Shown one piece after another: positions 7,635-16,628 of a stretch of 64,000 nucleotides of DNA. Positions within the stretch are counted from its first letter, which is position 1. Every line of letters starts with the position of its first letter. A program made the position numbers and the translations under genes. A model generated the notes under the pieces. That model was not told the origin of the DNA. It searched no databases and saw nothing but the letters and a program-made list of their open reading frames with translations. Location of the stretch: NCBI GenBank assembly GCA_034521955.1, contig JAXHLT010000006.1, positions 1 to 64,000 of the forward strand, read 5' to 3'. This DNA is from M55B127 sp034521955. Its GTDB lineage: Bacteria > Bacillota > Halanaerobiia > Halanaerobiales > M55B127.

Positions 7635-9929
7635 ATGGAATTTGCACATGTAAATAAGTCGGAAAAAAGAGTAGATGTTTATGAAAAAGTAACCGGTAAA
7701 GCAAAGTATGGTGCAGATATGAAGTTCCCTGATATGTTGTATGCTGAAGTACTTCATACTGAATATCCTTATGCTAAAATCGTAAGTATAGATACATCAA
7801 AAGCAGAAAAAATGCCGGGAGTTGAAGCTGTAATAACAGCTGAAGATATTCCCAACAATGAGTTTGGAGTAATAATTGAAAACCAACAGGTATTAGCTAA
7901 GAAAAAAGCACTATATATTGGAGATGGAGTTGCTATTGTAGCTGCTAGAACTCCTAAACAGGCTAAAAAAGCTGTAGAAGCTATTGAAGTTGAATATGAA
8001 GAATTAAAAGGAGTATTTGATCCATTAAAGTCTAGAGAAGCAGGTTCACAGCTTGTCCATGATGACCTTGAAAACAATGAAGTAATTCATCATCCTTTAA
8101 GAAAAGGTGATGTTAATGAGGGATTTAAAAACTCTGATGTAATCTTAGAAAGAGAGTATTCGACACCATTTATAGAACAATCATATATTGAACCAGAAGC
8201 AGTAATTGCAGTACCTTATCAGGAAAACTCAACAGTAACTGTTTATGGTTCAGTACAAAACCCGTTTGCAACACAAAACGCTGTTGCTACAGTATTAAAA
8301 GAAGATCTAAATAAGATAAGAATTGTACAAAACCATATGGGTGGTTCTTTTGGAGGAAAAGATGAAGTAGTTTCATCAATGGCTGCCAGAGCATCAGTTT
8401 TAGCATTAAAAACTGAAAAACCGATTAAAATGGTAAACACAAGAGATCAATCAATTAGAGAAAGCTATAAAAGACATCCCTATAATATGAAGTATAAAAT
8501 TGGTGCAAACAAAGACGGTAAAATTCAAGCAATGGAGATTGAAGCTGTAGCTGACAGTGGAGCATATGCCTGTCAGACTCCTTTTGTTACCTGGAGATCT
8601 GTTGTACAGGCTACCGGTCCCTATGAAGTTGAAAATGTAAAAACCGATACCTATGGTTACTATACAAACAATGTATATACCGGTGCAATGCGTGGATATG
8701 GATCACCACAGGTAATATTTGCACAGGAGTCACTAATGGACGAACTGGCAGAAGAGTTAGATATGGACCCAATAGAGTTAAGGATGAAAAATATTTATCA
8801 TAACGATTCTGTGACAGCAAGTGGCCAAAAATTAGACAGCCATGAAGTTAGTTTAGAAGAAGTTTTAACTAAAGCTGTTGAAAAAAGTAACTATGTTGAA
8901 AAATATAAAAAGTATTCAAAAGAACAAACCGGAAGTAAAAAAAGAGGTATTGGTTTTGCAATTAGCTTTAGAGGCTGTAGTTTGGGTGCGGAGGCAATTG
9001 ATGCAGCCGGTATAATACTATCACTCAAAAAAGACGGTAGTGTCAGTTTATACAGTGGTCTGGCTGAAAATGGACAGGGTCTAAAAACTGTATACTGCCA
9101 GATGGCTGCAGAAAAATTAGGAATTGAAACTAACAAGGTTAACTTTATGCAGATAGATACCTTAATTTCACCAGATAGTGGTTCAACTGTTGCTTCCAGG
9201 GCGACATTAATTGGTGGAAATGCGGTTATGAAAGCTGCAGAAAACTTAATTGATAAAATTAAAGAATATATTGCTGAAAAGTTTGAACAGAAAAAAGAAG
9301 ATATCAAGTTAAAAAATGGTTCAATTTACGGTAAAAAAGATGTAGAAATAATGACTTTAAAAGAGATGGCATCAAAAGCTGCTATGGAAGGTATTTATCT
9401 CACAACTTACGGCTGGTATGTATCACCTGATATCTCCTGGGATGAAGAGACAGGTCATGGTAATCCATATTTCACTTATGTATATGGTTGTCAGGTTGCT
9501 GAAGTTGAAGTAGATACTTATACCGGTGAGATTGATGTAATAAATATGACAGCAGCCCATGATGTTGGTAGAGCAATAAACCCTGCTAATGTAAAGGGAC
9601 AGATCTTTGGTGGAGTTTCAATGGGACTAGGTTATGGAATTATGGAAGAAGTTGAAACTGACCAGGGTTATATAAAAAGCACAAACTTTGATGAGTACTT
9701 AATTCCAACCGTTAAAGATATGCCGGATATAGATCCAATAATTGTTGAAAATCCTGATCCTAACGGACCGTTTGGAGCTAAATCAATTGGTGAACCAACC
9801 TTAGAATTAGGAGCAGCAGCAATTTCAAATGCAGTAGCAAATGCAACTAAGAAAAGAATAAGGTCACTTCCTCTAAAATTAGAAAAGATTATTGTTGGAA
9901 AAGACTTAACAAAAGGGGGAGAAAAATAA
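7635..9929 (+). CDS. Mo-hydroxylase (xanthine dehydrogenase family) molybdenum-binding subunit
   Basis: 764 residues, the usual length of a fused Mo subunit. An aldehyde-oxidase hammerhead domain (about 15-125) precedes the two Mo-cofactor domains. GGSFGGKDE near 236 is the Mo-site loop, and the C-terminal GEP motif carries the likely catalytic glutamate E720. Together with the next two genes it forms a full Mo/FAD/2Fe-2S hydroxylase that should oxidise a purine such as xanthine or hypoxanthine. Genome context (YgeY, YgeW, SsnA, MocA) suggests the selenium-dependent class, but that cannot be read directly because labile selenium is not encoded. RBS GGAGGTG precedes ATG 7635. The stop overlaps the next start. 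Confidence 0.88.
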   Translation: MEFAHVNKSEKRVDVYEKVTGKAKYGADMKFPDMLYAEVLHTEYPYAKIVSIDTSKAEKMPGVEAVITAEDIPNNEFGVIIENQQVLAKKKALYIGDGVAIVAARTPKQAKKAVEAIEVEYEELKGVFDPLKSREAGSQLVHDDLENNEVIHHPLRKGDVNEGFKNSDVILEREYSTPFIEQSYIEPEAVIAVPYQENSTVTVYGSVQNPFATQNAVATVLKEDLNKIRIVQNHMGGSFGGKDEVVSSMAARASVLALKTEKPIKMVNTRDQSIRESYKRHPYNMKYKIGANKDGKIQAMEIEAVADSGAYACQTPFVTWRSVVQATGPYEVENVKTDTYGYYTNNVYTGAMRGYGSPQVIFAQESLMDELAEELDMDPIELRMKNIYHNDSVTASGQKLDSHEVSLEEVLTKAVEKSNYVEKYKKYSKEQTGSKKRGIGFAISFRGCSLGAEAIDAAGIILSLKKDGSVSLYSGLAENGQGLKTVYCQMAAEKLGIETNKVNFMQIDTLISPDSGSTVASRATLIGGNAVMKAAENLIDKIKEYIAEKFEQKKEDIKLKNGSIYGKKDVEIMTLKEMASKAAMEGIYLTTYGWYVSPDISWDEETGHGNPYFTYVYGCQVAEVEVDTYTGEIDVINMTAAHDVGRAINPANVKGQIFGGVSMGLGYGIMEEVETDQGYIKSTNFDEYLIPTVKDMPDIDPIIVENPDPNGPFGAKSIGEPTLELGAAAISNAVANATKKRIRSLPLKLEKIIVGKDLTKGGEK

Positions 9930-10798
9930 TGCTAGAATTTCAAGCATTAAAGGCAGATAACTTAGACCAGGCTTTAGATATACTAGATGAAAAGAAAAAA
10001 CAAGTAAAAATGATAGCCGGTGGAACAGATATGTTAGTTGGAATTCATAATGAGAGTGATGATTTAAAGGGAATTGATTACCTTTTAGATATAAGTTCAA
10101 TTACTGACCTAGATCTTATAGAAGACAAAAATAAGTATATGAAATTGGGTGCACTAGTTACTCACAACGAGATAATTGGCTCCGACTTAGTCAAAGAAAA
10201 GTTCCCACTTTTAAAAAAGGCAGCCGGAGTAATTGGTTCTACACAGATTAGAAACAGGGGTACTGTTGGAGGAAATATAAATAACGCTTCTCCAGCAGCA
10301 GATTTGGTGACTGCCCTGATTGCTTTAGATGCTAAAGTTGTTCTTAAATCTAAAGACCAAAAAAGAGAGTTACCATTAAGTCAGTATATAACAGGACCCT
10401 ATAGAACAGACTTAAAAGAAAATGAAATTATGACAGAAGTTAAGGTCCCCTATATTAAGGGCAAGTATTATGACAACTACCAGAAGGTAAAAAGACGTAA
10501 AGCTGTTGCAATTGCAAGAATAAACTTAGCAGTAATTACAAAAATAGAAGATGATAAGTTAAAAGATATAAAAATAGCTTTTGGATCAGCTACTCCAACA
10601 GCGATTAGATTTAGAAAGATTGAAAAGTATTTAGAAGGAAAAGATATAGCTGAACTAAATCTTGAAGAGATAGCAGATAAAACAGGACAAGAAATGGTAG
10701 ACATAACAGGAACTAGATGGTCTACTCCATATAAAAAGCCTGTAGTAGGCAACTTATTAAAAAGAGCTCTCCAGGATATTGTTAAGGAGGTGCAGTAA
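9929..10798 (+). CDS. Mo-hydroxylase FAD-binding subunit
   Basis: 289 residues of the CO-dehydrogenase flavoprotein family. FAD motifs are AGGTDMLVG (30-38) and QIRNRGTVGGNI, followed by the C-terminal CODH-flavoprotein domain (about 180-285). It passes electrons from the Fe-S subunit to NAD or another acceptor. Its start overlaps the stop of the Mo subunit and its stop shares a base with the start of the Fe-S gene, indicating translational coupling in the order Mo-FAD-FeS. Confidence 0.9.
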   Translation: MLEFQALKADNLDQALDILDEKKKQVKMIAGGTDMLVGIHNESDDLKGIDYLLDISSITDLDLIEDKNKYMKLGALVTHNEIIGSDLVKEKFPLLKKAAGVIGSTQIRNRGTVGGNINNASPAADLVTALIALDAKVVLKSKDQKRELPLSQYITGPYRTDLKENEIMTEVKVPYIKGKYYDNYQKVKRRKAVAIARINLAVITKIEDDKLKDIKIAFGSATPTAIRFRKIEKYLEGKDIAELNLEEIADKTGQEMVDITGTRWSTPYKKPVVGNLLKRALQDIVKEVQ

Positions 10799-11283
10799 TG
10801 GAAAAAGTAGATGTAACTCTAACAGTAAATAATAAAAAATATGATTTGAAAGTAGACTCAGATGAAAGACTTCTTGATACATTGAGAGAAAGGCTTAAGT
10901 TTACCGGTGTAAAAGAAGGTTGTAGTATCGGAGAATGTGGAGCCTGTACAGTAATTTTAGATAAAAAAGCAGTTAACTCTTGTATGGTCTATACTTTCCA
11001 GGTTGACGGCAGTGAAGTACTTACTGTAGAAGGTTTAGAGATGAATGGAAAGCTTGACCCACTTCAAGAAGCTTTTATTGACTTTCAAGCAGTTCAATGT
11101 GGATTTTGTACACCTGGAATGCTGATGTCAACAAAAGCGCTTTTAATGGATAACCCTACTCCAACTAGAGAAGAAATTAAAACAGCTATTGAAGGAAATC
11201 TATGTAGATGTACAGGATATCAACAGATTTTAGATGCTGTTGAAAGTGCTGCTAAGGTTAGTAGGAGTGGAGAAGATGTCTAG
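10798..11283 (+). CDS. Mo-hydroxylase 2Fe-2S subunit
   Basis: 161 residues. The plant-ferredoxin-type cluster is bound by C42, C47, C50 and C62. The second cluster, next to the Mo cofactor, is bound by C101, C104, C136 and C138 (QCGFC and CRC). Length and spacing are typical for the xanthine dehydrogenase family. The gene overlaps the deaminase that follows by 8 nt, so purine oxidation and deamination are made from one message. Confidence 0.93.
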   Translation: MEKVDVTLTVNNKKYDLKVDSDERLLDTLRERLKFTGVKEGCSIGECGACTVILDKKAVNSCMVYTFQVDGSEVLTVEGLEMNGKLDPLQEAFIDFQAVQCGFCTPGMLMSTKALLMDNPTPTREEIKTAIEGNLCRCTGYQQILDAVESAAKVSRSGEDV

Positions 11284-12640
11284 GATATTAATTAAAAACA
11301 TTAAAGAATTAATAACAATGGATGAAGATAAAAATAGATTTAAAGATGTAGATCTATTAATTGAAGGACCGAAGGTAAAAGAAATTGGTAAAAATTTAGA
11401 TCTAGATGAAAGTAAATTAGATGAAATAATTAATGCTGAAGAGTACTATGTTTTCCCAGGATTAATTAACACCCATCATCATTTTTACCAGACTTTAACC
11501 AGGAATCTGCCCAAAGCACAGGGAGTTGAACTCTTTGAGTGGCTTAAATATCTTTATCCCATCTGGGCTAATTTAACACCTGAAGCTGTATACTACAGTA
11601 CGCTATTAGCTTCAGCTGAACTATTAAAAACAGGTTGTACAACAACAGCAGATCATTTTTATGTATTTCCTGAAAGCCAACCTGATAATTTAATGGACTA
11701 TCAGTTCCAGGCTGCTCGTGAGATTGGAATTAGATTTCACGGAAGTAGAGGGAGTATGTCTTTAAGTGAAGAAGATGGTGGTCTACCACCTGCTTCAGTT
11801 GTTCAAAGTGATGATGAAATACTAAAAGATTCTCAACGAGTAATAGAAAAATATCATGACAGTGATAAGTATGCAATGCAGAGGGTAGTATTAGCCCCCT
11901 GTTCACCATTTTCTGTTTCAAAAGATCTTTTAAAACAGTCAATTAAATTAGCGCGTGAATACGGAGTTTTAGCACATACCCATCTTGCTGAAACACAAGA
12001 TGAAACCCAGTTTTGTATAGATACCTTTAATAAAAGGCCGCTTGAGTTAATGGAAGAATTAGGCTGGGTTGGAGAAGATGTCTGGTATGCTCATGGAATA
12101 TTTTTCAATGAGTTTGAAATAGCAAGGTTAAGCAAAACAAAAACCGGTGTTTCTCACTGCCCTGCTTCAAATATGAAGCTTTCATCTGGGGTAGCAAAGG
12201 TTCCATATATGTTAAAAAAGAATGTTCCGTTAAGTTTGGCAGTTGATGGAAGTGCCAGTAATGATGGTTCTAATATGATATTAGAGTTAAAGTTAGCTTA
12301 CTTACTGCATAAACTTTTCCATGGAATAAAAAGCATAACTTCTGAAGATATATTATCTATAGCTACTAATGGTGGAAGTGATGTATTAAACCAACCTGAG
12401 ATAGGTAGTATAAACAAAGATAAAGCAGCTGATCTATTCTTAATCGATAGTAACCGTTTGGGCTATTCAGGAGGACGATTAGATCCTGTAGAAGCCTTAG
12501 TTAATACAGGAACAACTCAGGAAGTTGACTACAATATTGTTAACGGACGGGTTGTGGTAAGAAAAGGAGAAGTTACTACAATCAAAGAATATAATATTAT
12601 AAAGAAACATGATCAAATTGCTCGAAAGATGCTTAAATAA
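11276..12640 (+). CDS. 8-oxoguanine deaminase-like amidohydrolase
   Basis: 454 residues of the metal-dependent ATZ/TRZ amidohydrolase family. Metal ligands include NTHHHF (H67, H69), HTHLAET and the late AVDGSASND. The segments GSRGSMSLSEEDGGLPP and GVSHCPASNMKLSSG resemble 8-oxoguanine deaminase and hydroxyatrazine hydrolases. It would deaminate guanine or 8-oxoguanine, yielding xanthine or urate for the hydroxylases. ATG 11276 was chosen because AGGAGTGG lies 5 nt upstream; the longer reading from 11234 runs inside the Fe-S gene. Guanine deaminase is the main alternative. Confidence 0.82.
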   Translation: MSRILIKNIKELITMDEDKNRFKDVDLLIEGPKVKEIGKNLDLDESKLDEIINAEEYYVFPGLINTHHHFYQTLTRNLPKAQGVELFEWLKYLYPIWANLTPEAVYYSTLLASAELLKTGCTTTADHFYVFPESQPDNLMDYQFQAAREIGIRFHGSRGSMSLSEEDGGLPPASVVQSDDEILKDSQRVIEKYHDSDKYAMQRVVLAPCSPFSVSKDLLKQSIKLAREYGVLAHTHLAETQDETQFCIDTFNKRPLELMEELGWVGEDVWYAHGIFFNEFEIARLSKTKTGVSHCPASNMKLSSGVAKVPYMLKKNVPLSLAVDGSASNDGSNMILELKLAYLLHKLFHGIKSITSEDILSIATNGGSDVLNQPEIGSINKDKAADLFLIDSNRLGYSGGRLDPVEALVNTGTTQEVDYNIVNGRVVVRKGEVTTIKEYNIIKKHDQIARKMLK

Positions 12641-12658
12641 CAAAGGGGGGATTTGAAG

Positions 12659-13990
12659 TTGAAGCTTTACGGTAATGCTACAGTAATTACCCTAAATGAT
12701 AAAGACCCTGTTATTAATAATGGAGCAGTCTTAATTGATGAAGGAATAATAAAGGATTACGGTAAAACTGATAAGTTAAAATTAAGATATCAAGAAGCAG
12801 ACTTTAAAGATGTAAAAAAGAAAGTAATCATGCCGGGTATGATAAATACTCATATGCATTTTTACAGCACATTTGCCCGTGGTATGGACTTAAAAACAGA
12901 TCAGCCACCACAAAACTTTCAAGAGATATTAGAAAAGTTATGGTGGAGATTAGATGAAACACTAAATAGTGAAGACATATATTATAGTACACTCTATGCA
13001 TTAGTTGAAAGTATTAGAAATGGTACTACAACAATATTTGATCACCATGCAAGTTATGGATATATAGAAGACAGTTTAGATATAATAGCAGAAGCGGTTG
13101 TGAAAACAAAACTAAGAGCTAATCTATCATATGAAATTTCTGACCGACACGGAGATAAAAAGTCTAAGCAAGCTATTTTAGAAAATGAAAGATTTATTAA
13201 CCGAACTAAAAGTTTAAATAATGACTTCTTAACTCCAATGATTGGACTACATGCTTCTTTTACACTTGAAGACAAAACATTAAAAGAGGTAGCAAAGTTA
13301 GCTGATGAAACTAACACTCCAATGCATTTTCATGCTGCAGAAGGCAAAGTAGATCAAACCGATAGTAAAAAACGAGGCTATAAAAATCTTACTGATCGTT
13401 TAGATAAATTAGGTATATTAAAAAAAGATTCTCTTGCTATTCACGGAGTTCATCTTTCAGAAAAAGAATATGACAAATTAGCTGATAAGGGAGTCTATTT
13501 AATTCATAACCCGCAGTCAAATATGAGTAATGCAGTTGGATCAATAGATATCAAAAAAGCACTTCAAAAAGGTGTAACAGTTGGTTTGGGAACCGATGGT
13601 TATACAACTGATATGTTTGAAAGCCTTAAGGTTGCAGATATCCTGCAGAAACACCAGGGTTCAGATTCAAACCTTGGGGGCGAAGATATTAACAAATTAG
13701 TATTTAAAAACAATAGAAAAATAGCCAACAAATTTTTTGATAAAGAGTTGGGAATAATAAAAAAAGGTGTTCCAGCTGACCTGATCATACTAGACTATAA
13801 ACCACCTACACCAATAACAGATGAAAATTACTTTTATCATATCATATTCGGATTTAATGGTGGTTTAGTAGACACTACAATTGTTAACGGTCATGTTTTA
13901 ATGGAAGACCGGGAGGTGAAAGTGCTTGACTATGAAAAAACAATCGAAAGATGTAAAAAACAAGCAGAAGATTTCTGGAGAAGGTTCTAA
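12659..13990 (+). CDS. ssnA: SsnA-family aminohydrolase
   Basis: About 443 residues of the amidohydrolase superfamily. Metal motif NTHMHF is near 63-68, and the segments FARGM, PPQNFQEILEKLWWRLDE and RNGTTTIFDHH are characteristic of SsnA. SsnA marks selenium-dependent Mo-hydroxylase and anaerobic purine-degradation clusters and probably acts on a purine or an early ring-opened product. TTG 12659 was chosen over the in-frame TTG at 12653 because GGGGGG ends at 12650, leaving 8 nt instead of 2. The last 65 nt overlap the next gene. Confidence 0.85.
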   Translation: MKLYGNATVITLNDKDPVINNGAVLIDEGIIKDYGKTDKLKLRYQEADFKDVKKKVIMPGMINTHMHFYSTFARGMDLKTDQPPQNFQEILEKLWWRLDETLNSEDIYYSTLYALVESIRNGTTTIFDHHASYGYIEDSLDIIAEAVVKTKLRANLSYEISDRHGDKKSKQAILENERFINRTKSLNNDFLTPMIGLHASFTLEDKTLKEVAKLADETNTPMHFHAAEGKVDQTDSKKRGYKNLTDRLDKLGILKKDSLAIHGVHLSEKEYDKLADKGVYLIHNPQSNMSNAVGSIDIKKALQKGVTVGLGTDGYTTDMFESLKVADILQKHQGSDSNLGGEDINKLVFKNNRKIANKFFDKELGIIKKGVPADLIILDYKPPTPITDENYFYHIIFGFNGGLVDTTIVNGHVLMEDREVKVLDYEKTIERCKKQAEDFWRRF

Positions 13991-14837
13991 AAACTATTTT
14001 AGACCTCAATCTAAAGAAGGACTTATTGAGATCTTAAACGACTATGATAAAGACTTTACCATAATCGCAGGAGGAACTGATCTTTTAGTTGCAAAATTTG
14101 AGAGACTTCATGAAATAAATGATTGGCTTGATTTAAACTGGATCAATGAATTTAAAGAGATAAAAATATATGATGATAAAGTTGAAATAGGATCAATGGT
14201 AACCCATGAAAGACTATTTAAATTAGATACGATAAAAGAACTATTTCCTGTACTACAAAAAGCTGCAAGTGATGTGGGATCTCCACAGATTAGAAGTCGT
14301 GGTACTATTGGTGGTAATATTGTAACATCTTCACCAGCAGGAGATCTACTTCCTCCATTACTAGTATATGATGCCAAGGTTAAAGTTTTATCTAAAGATG
14401 GAGAAAAAACTGTAGATATAAATGAATTCTTTACAGGTCCAAAGAAAAATATATTAAATAAGGGAGAAATCTTAGAAAAGATTATTCTGCCTCTAAAAGA
14501 TGAAAAACAAAAAGGTGTTTGGAAAAAAGTAGGTAAAAGAAAAGCCCTTGTAATTTCATCAATCAGTCTTGCCTTAAACTTAGTTTTCAAAGATGAAAAA
14601 ACTATTAAAGATGCTAAGATATGTATAGGTTCAGCAGCTCCAGTTCCACTTAGAATTAAAGAAGCAGAAGAGTACTTAAATAATAAAAATATAAACAAGG
14701 TTAACCTTGAAAAATTAGGTGAAATTGTAGCAGAAGAAATATCACCGATAGATGATATAAGGGGTACTGCTAAATACAGAAGACAGACTATAAATAATAT
14801 CACTAAAAGTGCCTTTAGAGAGGTGATAAATTCATGA
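13926..14837 (+). CDS. second Mo-hydroxylase, FAD subunit (NdhF-like)
   Basis: 303 residues with FAD motifs IIAGGTDLLVA and QIRSRGTIGGNI and a C-terminal flavoprotein domain. A strong GGAGGTGA (13912-13919) lies 6 nt before TTG 13926, so TTG is preferred over ATG 13932. The protein therefore has a lysine-rich extension of about 24 residues before the usual NYFRPQS start. It is the first gene of a four-subunit hydroxylase arranged FAD-FeS-Mo(N)-Mo(C), a different order from the first enzyme in this island. Confidence 0.87.
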   Translation: MTMKKQSKDVKNKQKISGEGSKNYFRPQSKEGLIEILNDYDKDFTIIAGGTDLLVAKFERLHEINDWLDLNWINEFKEIKIYDDKVEIGSMVTHERLFKLDTIKELFPVLQKAASDVGSPQIRSRGTIGGNIVTSSPAGDLLPPLLVYDAKVKVLSKDGEKTVDINEFFTGPKKNILNKGEILEKIILPLKDEKQKGVWKKVGKRKALVISSISLALNLVFKDEKTIKDAKICIGSAAPVPLRIKEAEEYLNNKNINKVNLEKLGEIVAEEISPIDDIRGTAKYRRQTINNITKSAFREVINS

Positions 14838-15316
14838 AAATTGAACTAACAGTTAATGGTGAAAAGAGAAAAGTTGATGTTAAACCTCATACAAGGCTAT
14901 TAGATATATTAAGAGAAGACCTTGGACTTACAGGAACTAAAGAAGGCTGTGGAAAAGGAGAATGTGGAGCTTGTACTGTCATAATGAATGATAAAGTTGT
15001 TACATCCTGTCTTGTATTAGCCGTACAGGCTGATGGAGCTAAAGTTTTAACAGTTGAAGGTTTAACTAAAGAAGACAAACTTCATCCTATTCAAGAATCA
15101 TTTATAGAAAAAGGTGCAGTTCAATGTGGTTTCTGTATTCCAGGAATGATTATGTCCAGCAAAAAACTTCTTGATGATAATAAAAATCCGACCGATGATG
15201 ATATAAAAAGAGCTTTATCAGGAAATATATGTAGATGTACAGGTTATGTTAAAATAATTGATGCTGTTAAATCAGCAGCCCACAAAATGAGAAGTGGGGG
15301 TGAAGATAATGGTTAA
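14834..15316 (+). CDS. second Mo-hydroxylase, 2Fe-2S subunit (NdhS-like)
   Basis: 160 residues. Cluster ligands are C39, C44, C47 and C59 (first 2Fe-2S) and C98, C101, C133 and C135 (second). The start forms an ATGA overlap with the FAD gene. Length is close to that of the E. barkeri nicotinate dehydrogenase small subunit as I recall it, but small subunits of this superfamily are all similar in length. Confidence 0.92.
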   Translation: MKIELTVNGEKRKVDVKPHTRLLDILREDLGLTGTKEGCGKGECGACTVIMNDKVVTSCLVLAVQADGAKVLTVEGLTKEDKLHPIQESFIEKGAVQCGFCIPGMIMSSKKLLDDNKNPTDDDIKRALSGNICRCTGYVKIIDAVKSAAHKMRSGGEDNG

Positions 15317-16628
15317 TAGATATATTGGGAAAGATATTCTTAAGGTAGATGCCGAGGATAAAGTAACCGGAAAGGCAAAATATCCTTCTGATTTAAAGTT
15401 TGATGATTTCTTACATGTAAAAATCAAAAGGGCTACTTATCCTCACGCAATTTTAAAAAGTATAGATATAGATAAAGCACTTCAGGTTGACGGAGTTGTC
15501 GATATTATTTTAGAAAAAGACTATCCTGATTTAAATAAGTTCGGTTTAATAATTAAAGACCAGCCAGTATTAATAAAGGTTGGGGGAAAGATGAGGTTTA
15601 TGGGGGATGCCCTAGCTATAATAATTGCTGAGACCAAAGAAGCAGCTCTAATAGCAAGAGATTTAATTGAAGTAGAGGTTGAGAAGTTAGAGGTAATTTC
15701 CAATCCACAAAGAGCTATGACAAAAGATGCTCCAAATATCCATGAAGATACAGATGAATACTGTACTGATTATTTAAGTCCACAGATTCCCTGTCAGAAT
15801 ATATTAGTTGATCACCATTTGGAAAAAGGAGATGTAGAGAAAGGATTTAAAGAAGCAGACCTTATTGTAGAAAACGAATATCAAACTCAGCATATTGACC
15901 AACTTCCTATACAAAACGAATCCGGTTATGCTGTATATGACAAAGAAAAAGATGAATTAAAAATATGGGCAGCCTATCAATGGTTACATGATACACAGTC
16001 TGATGTGGCACAGTCCTTAAATATGCCTAAAGAAAAGATAAAGTTAATCCAGACTGCAATCGGAGGCGCATTCGGGAAAAAAGAAGATGTATCTGTTCAA
16101 ATCCATTTAGCGCTAGCTGCAATGCATACCAATAGACCGGTTAAATTAGATTATACAAGAGAAGAATCAATGATCTCTCAATCTAAGCGTCATCCTTTAA
16201 CCATAAAAGCAAAAACCGGAGTAACAAATGACGGCTATTTAACTGCTTGGGAGGTTAAAGTTATTGGTGACACTGGTGCTTATGCATCAAGTGGACCGGC
16301 TGTTGTTCATAAAGGAATGTATCACTGTACAGGTCCATATAATGTGGAAAATGTAAGAGGAGTTTCCTATGCAGTTTATACAAACAATACTTATGGTGGT
16401 GCAATGAGGGGTTTTGGAACAACCCAAATGGCTTTTGCTTATGAATCCCAGATGGATATAATTGCTCATAAACTAAATATGGACCCTGCTCAATTTAGAT
16501 ATCAAAATGCTTATGATATAAACTCTACTACTCCCAATGGTCAAAAGTTAACTGAAAGTGTTAATACTAAAAGAACAATTGAGGCTGCAGTAGAACTTTC
16601 TAACTGGGAGGGGGAGATTAAAAGATGA
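15309..16628 (+). CDS. second Mo-hydroxylase, N-terminal half of Mo subunit (NdhL-like)
   Basis: 439 residues from ATG 15309, which has GGGGGTGA 6 nt upstream; an upstream GTG at 15294 is in frame but poorly placed. It contains the hammerhead domain (about 10-115) and only the first Mo-cofactor domain, with GGAFGKKED and GAMRGFGTTQ. It stops at VELSNWEGEIKR, where fused subunits continue into the second Mo-cofactor domain. The next gene supplies that domain. This two-gene Mo subunit is the hallmark of nicotinate dehydrogenase of Eubacterium barkeri (NdhL 50 kDa plus NdhM 37 kDa). Confidence 0.85.
   Translation: MVNRYIGKDILKVDAEDKVTGKAKYPSDLKFDDFLHVKIKRATYPHAILKSIDIDKALQVDGVVDIILEKDYPDLNKFGLIIKDQPVLIKVGGKMRFMGDALAIIIAETKEAALIARDLIEVEVEKLEVISNPQRAMTKDAPNIHEDTDEYCTDYLSPQIPCQNILVDHHLEKGDVEKGFKEADLIVENEYQTQHIDQLPIQNESGYAVYDKEKDELKIWAAYQWLHDTQSDVAQSLNMPKEKIKLIQTAIGGAFGKKEDVSVQIHLALAAMHTNRPVKLDYTREESMISQSKRHPLTIKAKTGVTNDGYLTAWEVKVIGDTGAYASSGPAVVHKGMYHCTGPYNVENVRGVSYAVYTNNTYGGAMRGFGTTQMAFAYESQMDIIAHKLNMDPAQFRYQNAYDINSTTPNGQKLTESVNTKRTIEAAVELSNWEGEIKR

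Noticed and set aside
14108..14803. A 231-codon open frame on the minus strand inside the second FAD subunit gene.
   Set aside because: It is hydrophobic, has no RBS or homology pattern, and lies opposite a clear gene. The same applies to the other antisense frames inside known genes.
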